DNA from: Burkholderia sp. Ac-20365
GTDB lineage: Bacteria > Pseudomonadota > Gammaproteobacteria > Burkholderiales > Burkholderiaceae
Direction of reading: 5' to 3'
Length of the DNA: 64,000 nt
Assembly (NCBI RefSeq): GCF_017104715.1
Contig: NZ_JAAGPI010000001.1
Span: forward strand, 124,001-188,000
The first letter of the stretch is position 1; each line of letters opens with the position of its first letter. The position numbers and the translations under genes were made by a program. Below the pieces are notes generated by a model. The model made no database searches. It was not told where the DNA came from and saw only the letters and a program-made list of their open reading frames with translations. Positions 34,470-43,650 of the stretch are shown here, piece by piece.

Positions 34470-35105
34470 ATGAAAACCCTCGTCATCATCGCCCATCCCG
34501 ACATCGAACACTCGCGTGGCAACAAGGCCCTGCGCGATGCCATCGTGCAGGAACCGGACGTCACCGTCCGCGAGCTGTACAAGCTGTATCCCGACTTCAA
34601 TATCGACGCCGCCCGAGAGCAGCAGTTGATCCGCGAGCACGAGCATATCGTGCTGCAGTTTCCCTTGTACTGGTATAGCTGCCCGCCGCTCCTGAAGAAA
34701 TGGCTCGACGATGTGATCAACGACACGCTGTTCGGTAGCGCGCCGGAAAAATCGCTGGCGCTCGACGGGCGCACGTTGCAACTGGCCGTTACGATCGGCC
34801 GGATCCGTGAGCGCTATTTCCCTGAAGCGAGCGACCACGTATGGGCTGACGATGTGCTGCGGCCATATCTGAAGCCCGAACTCGTCGAACAGCATGGCAC
34901 GCAGATCGTCGATGCGCTGCTGATGCCGTTCGAGCAATCGGCGCATCTCGCGGGCATGAACTACGGCAAGCCGTTCATCACGTATAACGTGGGGCCGCTG
35001 AGCCGGCGCGGATCGATCGGCGAAGAGGAGATGGCGGCGCGCGGCGATCAGTATCGTCAGCTGATCCGCAACCTCGACGAAGTGTCGCAAGAGGTTGCGG
35101 CGTGA
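34470..35105 (+). CDS. NAD(P)H oxidoreductase, flavodoxin-fold (KefF/MdaB-like)
   Basis: This protein has 211 residues from ATG 34470, with AGGAG upstream; a longer frame to 34332 exists but has no ribosome site. The first strand LVIIAHPDIEHSRGNKAL and the FPLYWYSCPPLLKKWLD flavin-site motif define the NAD(P)H quinone-oxidoreductase family with the flavodoxin_2 fold. It is expected to bind FMN or FAD and reduce quinones or electrophiles by two electrons. Its divergent LysR neighbour probably regulates it in response to such a compound. It converges with atoE 25 bases downstream. Confidence 0.9.
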   Translation: MKTLVIIAHPDIEHSRGNKALRDAIVQEPDVTVRELYKLYPDFNIDAAREQQLIREHEHIVLQFPLYWYSCPPLLKKWLDDVINDTLFGSAPEKSLALDGRTLQLAVTIGRIRERYFPEASDHVWADDVLRPYLKPELVEQHGTQIVDALLMPFEQSAHLAGMNYGKPFITYNVGPLSRRGSIGEEEMAARGDQYRQLIRNLDEVSQEVAA

Positions 35106-35130
35106 CGCACGCCCAACGCGCTCGATACGC

Positions 35131-36525
35131 TCAGTGCACGAACAGAAGCGCGGCCGCATAAATCACGAGCGACACAGCGAACGTGACAGCCGTATAGCCC
35201 ATCACGCGCTGAATGCGGATGCCCGCAATCGCGACAATCGGCACGGCCCAGAACGGTTGCAGCATGTTCGACACGTTCTCGGCCATTGCCACGCCCATCG
35301 CGGTGCGCGGCACCGATGCATGCAGGCTGATCGCCGCGGGCAGCACGAACGGCCCTTGCACGGCCCAGTGACCACCCGCGCTCGGCACGAGCAGCGTGAT
35401 GATCAGCGAGCTCAGATAGCTCCACAGCGGCAACGTAGAAGCCGTAGCGATCGTCACGAATGCTTTGGCAATCATCGACGCGAGGCCCGTGCCTTTCATG
35501 ATGCCCATGATGCCGCCGTACACCGGGTATTGCAGCAGCATCGAACCCGTTTGACGTGCGGCGCGGCGGATCGCGTTTGCATACGCGATCGGCGTGCGCT
35601 GCAGCGCGAGGCCGATCAGCAGGAAGATCAGGATCGTGTTGTTGATGTCGAGATCGAACTTGTTCTCGCGCCATTCCATCGCGAGATAACCGACGCCGAG
35701 CGCGAGCAGGAGCAGCGTGCCGAGCATCGAATTTTCGAGGCGCGATGCGAACGTCGGCGTGCCGTCGCCGATGCGTGCGTGCGGGTCGGCGCTGGTGGCG
35801 TCGTCGGACGCTTCGCCGGAATCGCGGAACGCGACCACGTTCTCCGCTTTCGGATGCATCTTGATGAAGATCACCGTCATCACGACGACCACCAGCACGG
35901 TCGGAATGAACACGAACGGCGCGAAGATCGTATCGGCGAGCGGCACGACGTGGCCCGTCGCTTTCTCGACGAGATTGAGCGCATTGCCATGCGATGCCTG
36001 CGACAGTGCGATCGAACTCGACAGCCCGCTATTGCACACCGACCACGCCGAATAGCTGCCCGCGACGAGCCACGCGAAATCGACGTTGACGCGCTTTGCA
36101 ATTTCGCGCGACAGCAGCGCGCCGACGATCAGACCAAGCCCCCAGTTGAGCCACGCAGCAATCCCGACTACCGGGAACACGAGCAGCGCTGCGCGCGCAG
36201 GTGTTTGCGCATGCGCCGCGAGCGCACGCAAGCCGCGCTGAACGACCGGCGCTTCGGCGATCGCGTAACCCGTTGCGAGGATCAGGATCATCTGCAACGC
36301 GAACGCGAGAATGCCGAACGTGCCGGTGTACCAGGAGTCGAGTAGCGTCGGCAGGTTGCCCGTCGGCGCGATCAGCAGCGCGAGCACGGCAACGACGAAA
36401 GTCAGGCAGATGGACAGCATGAACGGGTCCGGCATGACCCGTTCGAAAACATAGACAAGGCCTTCGACGATTCCGCGCGGCGCGGCAGGCTGAAGGGTGG
36501 CGGAGGGGGAGGTGTCTCGCTTCAT
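35131..36525 (-). CDS. atoE: Short-chain fatty acid transporter AtoE
   Basis: This protein has 464 residues from ATG 36525, chosen because the extension to 36687 is low-complexity and unlike the family. It is a polytopic membrane protein of the AtoE/TIGR00366 family; about 12 hydrophobic helices are visible, with the signature IAAWLNWGLGLIVGALLSRE and a GSYSAWSVCNSGLSSSIALSQ loop. It imports short-chain fatty acids such as acetoacetate or butyrate. Two tandem palindromes lie about 215 bases upstream. No CoA-transferase or thiolase genes are next to it, unlike the E. coli ato operon. Confidence 0.9.
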   Translation of the reverse strand: MKRDTSPSATLQPAAPRGIVEGLVYVFERVMPDPFMLSICLTFVVAVLALLIAPTGNLPTLLDSWYTGTFGILAFALQMILILATGYAIAEAPVVQRGLRALAAHAQTPARAALLVFPVVGIAAWLNWGLGLIVGALLSREIAKRVNVDFAWLVAGSYSAWSVCNSGLSSSIALSQASHGNALNLVEKATGHVVPLADTIFAPFVFIPTVLVVVVMTVIFIKMHPKAENVVAFRDSGEASDDATSADPHARIGDGTPTFASRLENSMLGTLLLLALGVGYLAMEWRENKFDLDINNTILIFLLIGLALQRTPIAYANAIRRAARQTGSMLLQYPVYGGIMGIMKGTGLASMIAKAFVTIATASTLPLWSYLSSLIITLLVPSAGGHWAVQGPFVLPAAISLHASVPRTAMGVAMAENVSNMLQPFWAVPIVAIAGIRIQRVMGYTAVTFAVSLVIYAAALLFVH

Positions 36526-36739
36526 GGTTCTCGCTCGGTGTGGCGTCGTCCGCCTGTGGGCGGCGCGGACTGAACCGACGCGCGGCGTGTGAGTGCATGT
36601 GCATGCACCGCCGGCAAGCTTGACGTCATCCGATTGTCGGGCGACTGTTGGGACAGGATTTCCGGGGTGAAGCTCAGACCTGGACACGGCAAATGGCTGT
36701 CATGTCCACGCGTTGCGTGCGATTCGTCTTTTGTGGCAG

Positions 36740-36774
36740 ATGTTCGTTATTCGAACATCGTTTCGTTAAACGAA
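36740..36774. promoter_or_regulatory. Tandem palindromes upstream of atoE (IclR-type)
   Basis: The first palindrome has arms ATGTTCG and CGAACAT around TTATT (36740-36758). The second is TTCGTT-A-AACGAA (36762-36774). Both share the TTCG/CGAA half-site typical of IclR-family operators, and they lie 215-250 bases upstream of atoE. A pair of sites in tandem suggests cooperative binding. The regulator is not in the window. Confidence 0.55.
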
Positions 36775-36836
36775 CGTTTCATTATTCGTCCTATGCGCGA
36801 TGGATGTCAAGGCAGCGCGCGTTCGTTTGATGTGAA

Positions 36837-36858
36837 AAGCGCCGCAAAAGCGGCGCTT
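36837..36858 (-). terminator. Intrinsic terminator of the chemoreceptor gene
   Basis: Arms AAGCGCCGC and GCGGCGCTT surround a four-base loop. On the minus strand the stem is followed by a short T-run. It lies 62 bases beyond the stop of the minus-strand chemoreceptor gene. Confidence 0.75.
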
Positions 36859-36919
36859 ACTTTCATGCTGGTTACGGATGCCTGACGTCGAGCGAACGTT
36901 GGCAGCGATTCGCGTCACA

Positions 36920-38488
36920 TCATGCGTGAGCCATCGAGCGATCGACGCGGAACACCGACACCGCGTCTTTCAATGCCACCGTCTGCTCTTCGAGCGCAAG
37001 CGCAGCCGCGGACGCCTGCTCGACCAGCGCAGCGTTCTGCTGCGTGACCTGATCCATCTGCGTGATCGCGCGATTCACCTGCTCGATGCCTTCCGATTGT
37101 TCTTCCGATGCCGCTGCGATTTCGCCCATCAGATCGCTGACACGGTTCACGGAAGTGAGGATTTCGGCCATCACTTCGCTGGCTTTTCCGACTTGCTGCG
37201 CGCCCTGCTCAACGCGGCCGAGCGAATCGGTGATGCGATCCTTGATTTCCTTCGCGGCATTCGCGCTGCGCTGCGCGAGCGAGCGCACTTCACTCGCCAC
37301 CACTGCGAAGCCGCGCCCTTCGTCGCCGGCGCGTGCGGCTTCCACGGCTGCGTTCAGCGACAGAATGTTGGTCTGGAACGCGATGCCTTCGATCACGTTC
37401 GTAATGTCGGCGATCCGGCCCGACAGATCGGACAAACCTTGCATCGTCACCACGACTTCCTTCGCGGCGCGGTTGCCTTGCTCGGTGATCATCGCGGTGC
37501 TCATCACGAGTTGCGTGGCCTGCTTCGCGTTGTCGGCGTTCTGGCGCACCGTGCTCGTGAGCTGCTCCATCGACGACGCCGTTTCCTGCAACGCCGCCGC
37601 CTGTTCTTCCGTGCGCTGCGACAGATCGGTGTTGCCGCTTGCCATCTGATGCACGCCTGTCGCGATGGTGTCCGTGCCGCCGTAAACCGCGTGCACGATG
37701 CCGGCGAGACTGCGCTTCATCTCCTTCATCGATTCGAACAGCTTGCCGATCTCGTTCGTGGATTCATGATGGATCGGCACGGTCAGATCGCCGCGCGCGA
37801 CATGCTGGAGCACATTGCTCGCTTCCTTGAGCGGCAGCACGACCGTGTGCTCGAGCGTGTAATACACGAGCAGGATCAGTGCGCACGACAACACCAGCAG
37901 GCCGATCGCGACACCCATCAGCAGCGATTTGGCGCGTGCCTTTTCATCTTTCAGTTGGTTCGTTTCATCCGCGGCCACGGTGAAGAATGCATCCGCCGAT
38001 TTGCCGAATGCCGCGCTTGTCTGCGTCATTGGCCCTTCGTTCGTCGCGGCATACGCCTTCACGTCGCCCGCGCTGATTGCGGCGAACGACTGGTCGATCG
38101 CGCCGGCGTGCGCATGGAACGTGTCGGCAACCTGTTTTGCCGCGTCCTGCTGGGCCGCGGTTTCCTTCGGGATGTTTTCGAATGCGGCGAACGACTTCTT
38201 CGCGAGGTTGTAGTAGGTGGTTGCGGCTGCGACGGCGGCGTCCTTGTCAGCCGGGTTCGTCGACAGCGCGATGAAGGCCCGGCTCAACGCGCTACGGGCT
38301 TTCAGGTTGTTGATGTAGACGTCCTTGAGGTCGACCGTTCCGGCGTTGAGCGTACTGATCTGCTCCGACAGGCCGTTGTTCTTCGAGAGGGAGTAGATCC
38401 CGAGCAACGCGGTGACGAGGACGAGCATGCCAAACAGCGAGAGAACCGCGATAAAGCCCGTTCGCACGGGCAGATTCTTCAGTTTCAT
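36920..38488 (-). CDS. Methyl-accepting chemotaxis protein (Tar-type sensor)
   Basis: This protein has 522 residues from ATG 38488, matching the short cytoplasmic lead of other receptors; ATG 38527 is an alternative. A first transmembrane helix (about 10-30) leads to a four-helix-bundle periplasmic ligand domain (TarH/4HB type, about 35-185). A second helix (about 190-212), a HAMP domain and the conserved signalling hairpin with [22 protein letters not shown] follow. It senses a small ligand and controls CheA. The C-terminus lacks a CheR-tethering pentapeptide. A terminator lies beyond its stop. The ligand is unknown. Confidence 0.93.
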   Translation of the reverse strand: MKLKNLPVRTGFIAVLSLFGMLVLVTALLGIYSLSKNNGLSEQISTLNAGTVDLKDVYINNLKARSALSRAFIALSTNPADKDAAVAAATTYYNLAKKSFAAFENIPKETAAQQDAAKQVADTFHAHAGAIDQSFAAISAGDVKAYAATNEGPMTQTSAAFGKSADAFFTVAADETNQLKDEKARAKSLLMGVAIGLLVLSCALILLVYYTLEHTVVLPLKEASNVLQHVARGDLTVPIHHESTNEIGKLFESMKEMKRSLAGIVHAVYGGTDTIATGVHQMASGNTDLSQRTEEQAAALQETASSMEQLTSTVRQNADNAKQATQLVMSTAMITEQGNRAAKEVVVTMQGLSDLSGRIADITNVIEGIAFQTNILSLNAAVEAARAGDEGRGFAVVASEVRSLAQRSANAAKEIKDRITDSLGRVEQGAQQVGKASEVMAEILTSVNRVSDLMGEIAAASEEQSEGIEQVNRAITQMDQVTQQNAALVEQASAAALALEEQTVALKDAVSVFRVDRSMAHA

Positions 38489-38628
38489 AGTTTTCGTTTT
38501 CAAAGTGAGCCACGATGTCGTCCCCACGCGGCCAGGCGCGAGAGCAATGGCCGCAGGACGTTGCTGCGGCTGTGTTAACGGTCACATGAAGGAGAACCTG
38601 AAGGTCGCGGAGCGCGGAAAGCGCGATG

Positions 38629-39354
38629 TCACGCAGTATTCACATTCGCACCGGCATGACTGAGGCGTGTGAGCACGAATGCGCGGCGCAGTTCGAATCC
38701 GAGGCGCTCATACAGTCCGATCGCCGTCGTGTTGTGGCTGAAGACGTGGAGAAAAGGCGTTTCGCCGCGCTGTGCGATTTCCTTGCGCAGGATGTTCATC
38801 AGCCGGCCTGCGAGGCCTTTGCCGCGCCATTCATCGTCCACGCAGACCGCGCTGATTTCGACAAAGCCGTCGATGCGCATCCGTTCGCCCGCCATCGCGA
38901 TCAGACGGCCCTGATCGCGAATGCCGATGTAGTTGCCCATCTCGTACGTTCGAGTGCCAAACGGACCTGGCTTGGCTTTTTGCACGAGCGCGAGCATGTC
39001 CTGTACGTCGGCGCTATCCAGGCGGATCACGTCCCGAACATCGGGTTGGGCCGTCTCGTCACGTATGTCGACCATCTGATGGATCGTGCCGACCTGAATT
39101 GCCTGAAGCGTATCTGTGCCGCTCAATGGTTCGATCGACAGCAACGCGGCCTGGTCATCCGGTTGCAGAAGCTGGCGCAGCGCCTCGTACGCGTCGGGCG
39201 TTTCCGAAGCCAAAGCCGCGAATGGCGCGACGTCGCGGTGATAGCGACGCGCGAGCGCATCGCCTTGTCCGAGATGCGCCTGGCGCGTCGTGAGGGCGGT
39301 CCAGATCGGGCGGTCGAGAGTGGCGTGGGTCGGACGTTGCGCCGTGTTGCTCAT
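38629..39354 (-). CDS. GNAT-family N-acetyltransferase
   Basis: This protein has 241 residues; GGAG precedes ATG 39354. The C-terminal half is the GNAT fold with the acetyl-CoA-binding signature CVDDEWRGKGLAGRLMN (motif A, R/Q-x-x-G-x-G/A) and the YERLGFELRR end. The N-terminal half (about 1-110) is typical of FR47-type members. It probably transfers an acetyl group from acetyl-CoA to an amine or amino-acid substrate. It lies alone, between the chemoreceptor and the TetR gene. The substrate is unknown. Confidence 0.88.
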   Translation of the reverse strand: MSNTAQRPTHATLDRPIWTALTTRQAHLGQGDALARRYHRDVAPFAALASETPDAYEALRQLLQPDDQAALLSIEPLSGTDTLQAIQVGTIHQMVDIRDETAQPDVRDVIRLDSADVQDMLALVQKAKPGPFGTRTYEMGNYIGIRDQGRLIAMAGERMRIDGFVEISAVCVDDEWRGKGLAGRLMNILRKEIAQRGETPFLHVFSHNTTAIGLYERLGFELRRAFVLTRLSHAGANVNTA

Positions 39355-39512
39355 GCTGGCTCCAGCTGCGAGGATTGATCGGATGTCGGCGGCAACACGC
39401 GCGCGCGTCGCTGCCGGACAGGATCAATGTAGTCTGGCACGCAGGTTCGGGCTATTGCGGTAAATGACATTTTTGGCGTCATTTGCGCCAGGCCGTCCGC
39501 GTGAGCGATGCG

Positions 39513-40091
39513 TCACTCGGCTGGCCGCGAGCCGAGCAGCAGAATATCCACCAGCCTGCGCGCGCTTTGCTGCCAGTCCGGCGCCGACGCGACATTCGAC
39601 ACCCCGACAAGCGCGCGCAACAGATCCAGTGGATCGAGATCGGCGCGGATGTCGCCGCTTTCGATCGCGCGGCTAACGAGCGAGTTGATCGCGTCCATGA
39701 TCAGCGCGCCGGAAGACTCGAACAGCTTCGACGGGCCGCCGACGATCGAATTGAGCGCCGGCGCGATGATCTTCTTCGTCGCGATGTAATCGACGAACAG
39801 CAGCATCCACGCTCTCAGCGCTTCGGCGGGCGGCATCGTCTCGCTCAGCCGGCGCTCTTCCTTCGCGAGTTTCTCGACTTCGGCGCGGTAGACGCTTTCC
39901 AGCAGCGCGTCGCGGGTCGGAAAGTGCCGGTACAGCGTGCCCGGCCCAACGCCCGCCTGACGGGCGACTTCTTCGAGACTGATATCGGCGCCTTCGCGGG
40001 TGAACGCCTTTTTCGCCTCGTCGAGAATGCGCTCGCGATTGCGCGCTGCATCGGCTCTGGGCTTCCGTTCTTTGGGCGTCGGGTGATTCAT
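39513..40091 (-). CDS. TetR-family transcriptional repressor
   Basis: This 192-residue protein starts RERILDEAKKAFTREG, then DISLEEVARQAGVGPGTLYRHFPTRDALLESVY, the canonical TetR HTH. A variable helical ligand-binding domain of about 140 residues follows. It is divergent from an SDR oxidoreductase gene, and a set of CTCCGTTT half-sites lies between, so it most likely represses that gene and itself until an inducer binds. The first residues are lysine/arginine-rich. Confidence 0.94.
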   Translation of the reverse strand: MNHPTPKERKPRADAARNRERILDEAKKAFTREGADISLEEVARQAGVGPGTLYRHFPTRDALLESVYRAEVEKLAKEERRLSETMPPAEALRAWMLLFVDYIATKKIIAPALNSIVGGPSKLFESSGALIMDAINSLVSRAIESGDIRADLDPLDLLRALVGVSNVASAPDWQQSARRLVDILLLGSRPAE

Positions 40092-40135
40092 TTATACCTT
40101 TGTCTTATCGATTGGTGCTTGCAAGCGGAGGCTGT

Positions 40136-40174
40136 CTCCGTTTAGGATATAAAAACGGAGAGGGACTCCGTTTT
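40136..40174. promoter_or_regulatory. TetR operator with three half-sites
   Basis: Half-sites occur in alternating orientation: CTCCGTTT (40136-40143), AAAACGGAG (40152-40160) and CTCCGTTTT (40166-40174). The inner two form a perfect 9-base-arm palindrome with a 5-base spacer. The outer pair forms a second overlapping palindrome with a 9-base spacer. They sit between the divergent tetR-type and SDR genes. Confidence 0.85.
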
Positions 40175-40223
40175 ATCCCTCGTGAGGCGAAACGTCAACC
40201 TTACTGCAAACAGAGAGGCGGAA

Positions 40224-41201
40224 ATGGCTGAACAATTTGGTGCAACTTCGACGACAGATGAGGTGCTCGCGGGCGTCGATCTGCGCGGCAAGCGGATTCT
40301 CGTAACAGGCGTGTCAGCGGGACTCGGTGTGGAGACGGCGCGCTCGCTGGCCGCGCATGGCGCGAGCGTGGTCGGCGCGGCGCGGGATCTGGACAAGGCG
40401 GCGCGGGCAGTCGAGGCCGCACGCCGCGACGCGGCTGCGGGCGGCGGCGGCATCGATCTGGTTGCGCTCGATCTCGCGAGTCTTGCGAGCGTGCGCGCGT
40501 GTGCCGACAGGTTGCTGGACGAAGGCAAGCCGTTCGACATCGTCATCGCGAATGCGGGCGTCATGGCGACACCGTTCGGCAAGACCGTGGATGGTTTCGA
40601 AACGCAGTTCGGCACAAACCATATCGGGCATTTCGTGTTCGTGAACCGGATCGCGTCGCTGTTGCAATCTGGTGGACGCGTGGTTGCGCTGGCGTCGTCG
40701 GGACATCGCTTTGCGAACGTCGATCTCGACGATCCGAACTTCGAGCGCACGGCGTACGATCCGTTCGTCGCATACGGACGCTCGAAGACGGCCAACATCC
40801 TGTTCGCAGTCGCGTTCGACAAACGCCATCAGTCGCGTGGCGTGCGCGCAGCGGCCGTGCATCCGGGCGGCATTCACACCGAACTGGCGCGTCATATGGA
40901 CGAAGGGCAGATGGCGGGGCTGCTCGACACAATCAACAGTCAGCTGGCGTCCGAAGGCAAGCCGCCGTTCGAGTTCAAGAGCGTGCCGCAGGGCGCGGCG
41001 ACTTCGGTGTGGGTGGCCGCGAAGGCATCGGCACAAGAGATTGGCGGCCGCTACTGCGAAAACTGCCACGTGAGCGAAGTTGTCGCCGACGACGTCGTCA
41101 TTACGCCCATCAGCGAAGGCGTCCGGCAGTACGCGCTCGACCCGGCAAATGCCGAGGCACTGTGGCGCAAGACGGAAGAATGGGTCGGCGAATCGTTCTG
41201 A
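40224..41201 (+). CDS. SDR-family NAD(P)-dependent oxidoreductase
   Basis: This protein has 325 residues from ATG 40224, with GAGG a few bases upstream; an in-frame ATG at 40182 is possible but would overlap the operator. Rossmann-fold motifs are TGVSAGLGVETAR (T-G-x3-G-x-G) and IANAGVMATP (NAG). The catalytic Ser is in ALASSGHR and the catalytic YxxxK is YGRSKTANI. The enzyme oxidises or reduces an alcohol or ketone. The divergent TetR repressor with overlapping palindromes argues for induction by a xenobiotic-like compound. The substrate is not deducible. Confidence 0.92.
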   Translation: MAEQFGATSTTDEVLAGVDLRGKRILVTGVSAGLGVETARSLAAHGASVVGAARDLDKAARAVEAARRDAAAGGGGIDLVALDLASLASVRACADRLLDEGKPFDIVIANAGVMATPFGKTVDGFETQFGTNHIGHFVFVNRIASLLQSGGRVVALASSGHRFANVDLDDPNFERTAYDPFVAYGRSKTANILFAVAFDKRHQSRGVRAAAVHPGGIHTELARHMDEGQMAGLLDTINSQLASEGKPPFEFKSVPQGAATSVWVAAKASAQEIGGRYCENCHVSEVVADDVVITPISEGVRQYALDPANAEALWRKTEEWVGESF

Positions 41202-41259
41202 CGCGCAACGCAATCAGATTGCGGGCGCAACCAGTTCGAATGACCATGCGCCCACATGT

Positions 41260-41613
41260 TCACGCGATGACCTGATCGACACGCTCTTCGTTCAACAACG
41301 AAATGCTGGCTATCGCAGCCGGCATTTCGCATTTTGGCGTCAGCCGGTAACCGCGTCCCGGTATGTTCTGGATCAGGCGCCTGTCTTCGCCCAGTGCCTT
41401 TCGTAACGCGCACACTTGCACGCGTATGTTCGATTCCTCGACGACGGTATCGGGCCACACCTTGCGAAGAATGGTTTCAATCGACACTACCTGGCCGCGC
41501 GCCGCCATCAGCACGGCAAGAATGTCGAATGCGCGGCTGCCCACCGGCACGGAAAGCCCGCGTACCTGAATCTCACGGGTCGACAGATCGACGTCGATGC
41601 TACTGACCTTCAT
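41260..41613 (-). CDS. Stand-alone winged-helix (Trans_reg_C) protein
   Basis: This 117-residue protein consists of just an OmpR/PhoB-type winged-helix domain: VGSRAFDILAVLMAARGQVVS, TILRKVWPDTVVEESNIRVQVCALRKALGEDR and GRGYRLTP are the standard motifs. There is no receiver domain upstream or in the gene. Such domains bind DNA in response regulators and in CadC-type regulators. Here a tail of about 25 residues replaces any membrane or sensor part. It is divergent from the DJ-1/PfpI gene at 41923, which may be its target. Confidence 0.85.
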   Translation of the reverse strand: MKVSSIDVDLSTREIQVRGLSVPVGSRAFDILAVLMAARGQVVSIETILRKVWPDTVVEESNIRVQVCALRKALGEDRRLIQNIPGRGYRLTPKCEMPAAIASISLLNEERVDQVIA

Positions 41614-41922
41614 GTTCGTTTCTCACGATCGTTTCTCACGAGCAGGCAAATGCTTCTGGAATGATCCGCATCAGTTCAGAAAGCGCGATGGCCGCAGGCA
41701 CGAGCCACATATCGTCGTGTCGAAACGGCCTCATGGATGATGAAACCGCAAGTGGTCCAGCGAGTCGATAGCACGTACGTATCGGTCACTATACTTTGGT
41801 ATTAGCACGTGTCCGTTCCTTTGTCGCGGCTACGGGCAGCGACTATATTGCACTTGCCACTTTAAGTGGATCGTCCCGTCCAATCGGCAAGTACACAGTT
41901 CTTTCATCATGCGAGTGCGACA
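41614..41922. other. Divergent intergenic region, no gene
   Basis: This 309-base gap separates the winged-helix gene and the DJ-1/PfpI gene. It is AT-richer than its surroundings around 41780-41870 (TATACTTTGGTATTAGCACG), a plausible promoter region. No palindrome strong enough to call was found. Confidence 0.4.
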
Positions 41923-42606
41923 ATGAAGATTCTGATGGTGTTGACGTCTCACGATCAACTCGGCAATACCGGGAAGAAAACGGGTTTCTGGTTAGAAGAA
42001 TTTGCGGCACCGTATTTCACGTTTCTCGATGCCGGCGCGACCATAACAGTCAGCTCACCTAAGGGTGGACAACCGCCGCTCGATCCGAAGAGCGACACAC
42101 CCGAAGGAAAAACCGAGCTGACGGAGCGTTTCAAGAACGATCCCGCTGCGCAGAAGGTGCTCGCCACCACGGTGAAGCTCGATAGCGTCAAGGCAGATGA
42201 CTACGACGCGGTGTTCTATCCCGGCGGGCATGGCCCGATGTGGGATCTGGCGGAAGACCCGCTATCCATTGCGCTGATCGAAAACTTCTACAACTCGGGC
42301 AAGCCCGTTGCCGCCGTGTGTCACGCGCCCGGCGTGCTGCGTCATGTGAAGGTGAATGGCGAACCGCTCGTCAAGGGCAAGCGCGTGACAGGGTTCACGA
42401 ACTCCGAAGAAGAAGCAGTCCAGCTCACGAAGGTCGTGCCGTTTCTCGTCGAAGACGAACTGAAGCGGCTTGGCGGGCTGTTCGAGAAAGTCGATGACTG
42501 GCAGAGCTTTTCGATCATCGATGGCCGGCTCGTCACGGGGCAGAATCCCGCATCGTCGACTGCGGGCGCACGCGATCTGCTCAAGGTGCTCAAACAACTG
42601 CAATAA
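41923..42606 (+). CDS. DJ-1/PfpI family protein (type 1 glutamine amidotransferase-like)
   Basis: This protein has 227 residues from ATG 41923. The order MKILMVLTSHDQLGNTGKKTG (Hsp31-like entry with a conserved Glu), YPGGHGPMWDL and AVCHAPGVL is the class I amidotransferase-like fold with a nucleophile elbow at Cys in VCHAP. Members act as glyoxalases (methylglyoxal to lactate) or chaperones. It is followed after 47 bases by a crotonase-family gene and may share a transcript with it. The exact activity is unknown. Confidence 0.9.
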   Translation: MKILMVLTSHDQLGNTGKKTGFWLEEFAAPYFTFLDAGATITVSSPKGGQPPLDPKSDTPEGKTELTERFKNDPAAQKVLATTVKLDSVKADDYDAVFYPGGHGPMWDLAEDPLSIALIENFYNSGKPVAAVCHAPGVLRHVKVNGEPLVKGKRVTGFTNSEEEAVQLTKVVPFLVEDELKRLGGLFEKVDDWQSFSIIDGRLVTGQNPASSTAGARDLLKVLKQLQ

Positions 42607-42653
42607 AGCTCACGCGCATTCACTCATCGAATCTGGCCGCCCCGGAGATTGAT

Positions 42654-43493
42654 ATGACCAACGCCAGCACGAACCAGCAGTTTCGCATTGAACGACGCAG
42701 CCAGGCCTACTGGCGCGTCATTATCGATAACCCGCCGTTCAATATTTACGGACCGGAGTCGATGCCGCAACTGAACGCCGTCGTATCGGCGCTCGAAACC
42801 GATCCTGACGTGAAGGTGGCGGTATTCGAAAGCGCGGTACCGGGCTTTTTCCTCACACATTACGACTTCATTCCGCCATTGCAGGAGACCACCAGCATGC
42901 CGCCGGGGCCGACGGGCATGCCGCCGCTGCCGGACATGCTGGCGCGGCTTGGGCGCGCGCCCGTCGTGTCGATCGCGTCGATCCGCGGGCGCGCGACGGG
43001 CGTCGGCAGCGAACTGGCGCTTGCCAGCGACATGCGCTTCGCCAGCCGCGAAAAAGCGCTGCTGTCGCAGTGGGAAGTGGGCGCCGCGCTGGTGCCGGGC
43101 GGCGGCCCGATGAACCGTCTGTCGCGTCTGGTCGGACGCGGCCGCGCATTGGAAGTGCTGTTGAGCGGCAGCGACATCGACGGCGAACTGGCCGAGCGCT
43201 ACGGCTATGTCAACCGCGCCTTCGCGGACAGCGAACTCGATGCCTTCGTCGACGGACTTGCAACGCGGATCGCGTCATTCGACAAGGAGGCGATCGTCGC
43301 GATCAAGCGTCAGGTGAATGCCGTGACCTTGCCGGCAGACAAGGACGTCGCGCCCGAATGGGATGCGTTCATTGCGTCGGTGGGCCGCCCGCAGGCGCAG
43401 GAGAAGATCGCGCAGCTCATGCAACTCGGGCTGCAGAAGAATCACGATGTGGAAGCACGGCTTGGCTACTACACAGGCACGCTGGGACACTAG
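42654..43493 (+). CDS. Enoyl-CoA hydratase/isomerase-family (crotonase) protein
   Basis: This 279-residue protein has crotonase-fold features: a substrate-binding IDNPPFNIYGPESM start, the RGRATGVGSELALASD oxyanion and CoA-binding segment, and the SQWEVGAALVPGGGP stretch carrying the conserved Glu region. CGGAG precedes the ATG. The Gly-Gly pair of the oxyanion hole reads G-V-G-S, so the catalytic details may differ from a standard hydratase. It probably acts on an acyl-CoA in a degradation route. It lies between the DJ-1/PfpI gene and the large sensor kinase. Confidence 0.85.
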   Translation: MTNASTNQQFRIERRSQAYWRVIIDNPPFNIYGPESMPQLNAVVSALETDPDVKVAVFESAVPGFFLTHYDFIPPLQETTSMPPGPTGMPPLPDMLARLGRAPVVSIASIRGRATGVGSELALASDMRFASREKALLSQWEVGAALVPGGGPMNRLSRLVGRGRALEVLLSGSDIDGELAERYGYVNRAFADSELDAFVDGLATRIASFDKEAIVAIKRQVNAVTLPADKDVAPEWDAFIASVGRPQAQEKIAQLMQLGLQKNHDVEARLGYYTGTLGH

Positions 43494-43650
43494 CCTCGCA
43501 CGAGGTTCCCGAGAGAGACGATGGTTGCGCGCAGCACGTTGCAGTGACAACCGTCGTTTCCAGCGGCACGGCCCTTGCGGCGCGAGGTCGTTTGCTAGCG
43601 TGTTAGGCTATTCCCGATACGTCAAGTGAGGCGAAATCGGGAGCGTCGTC

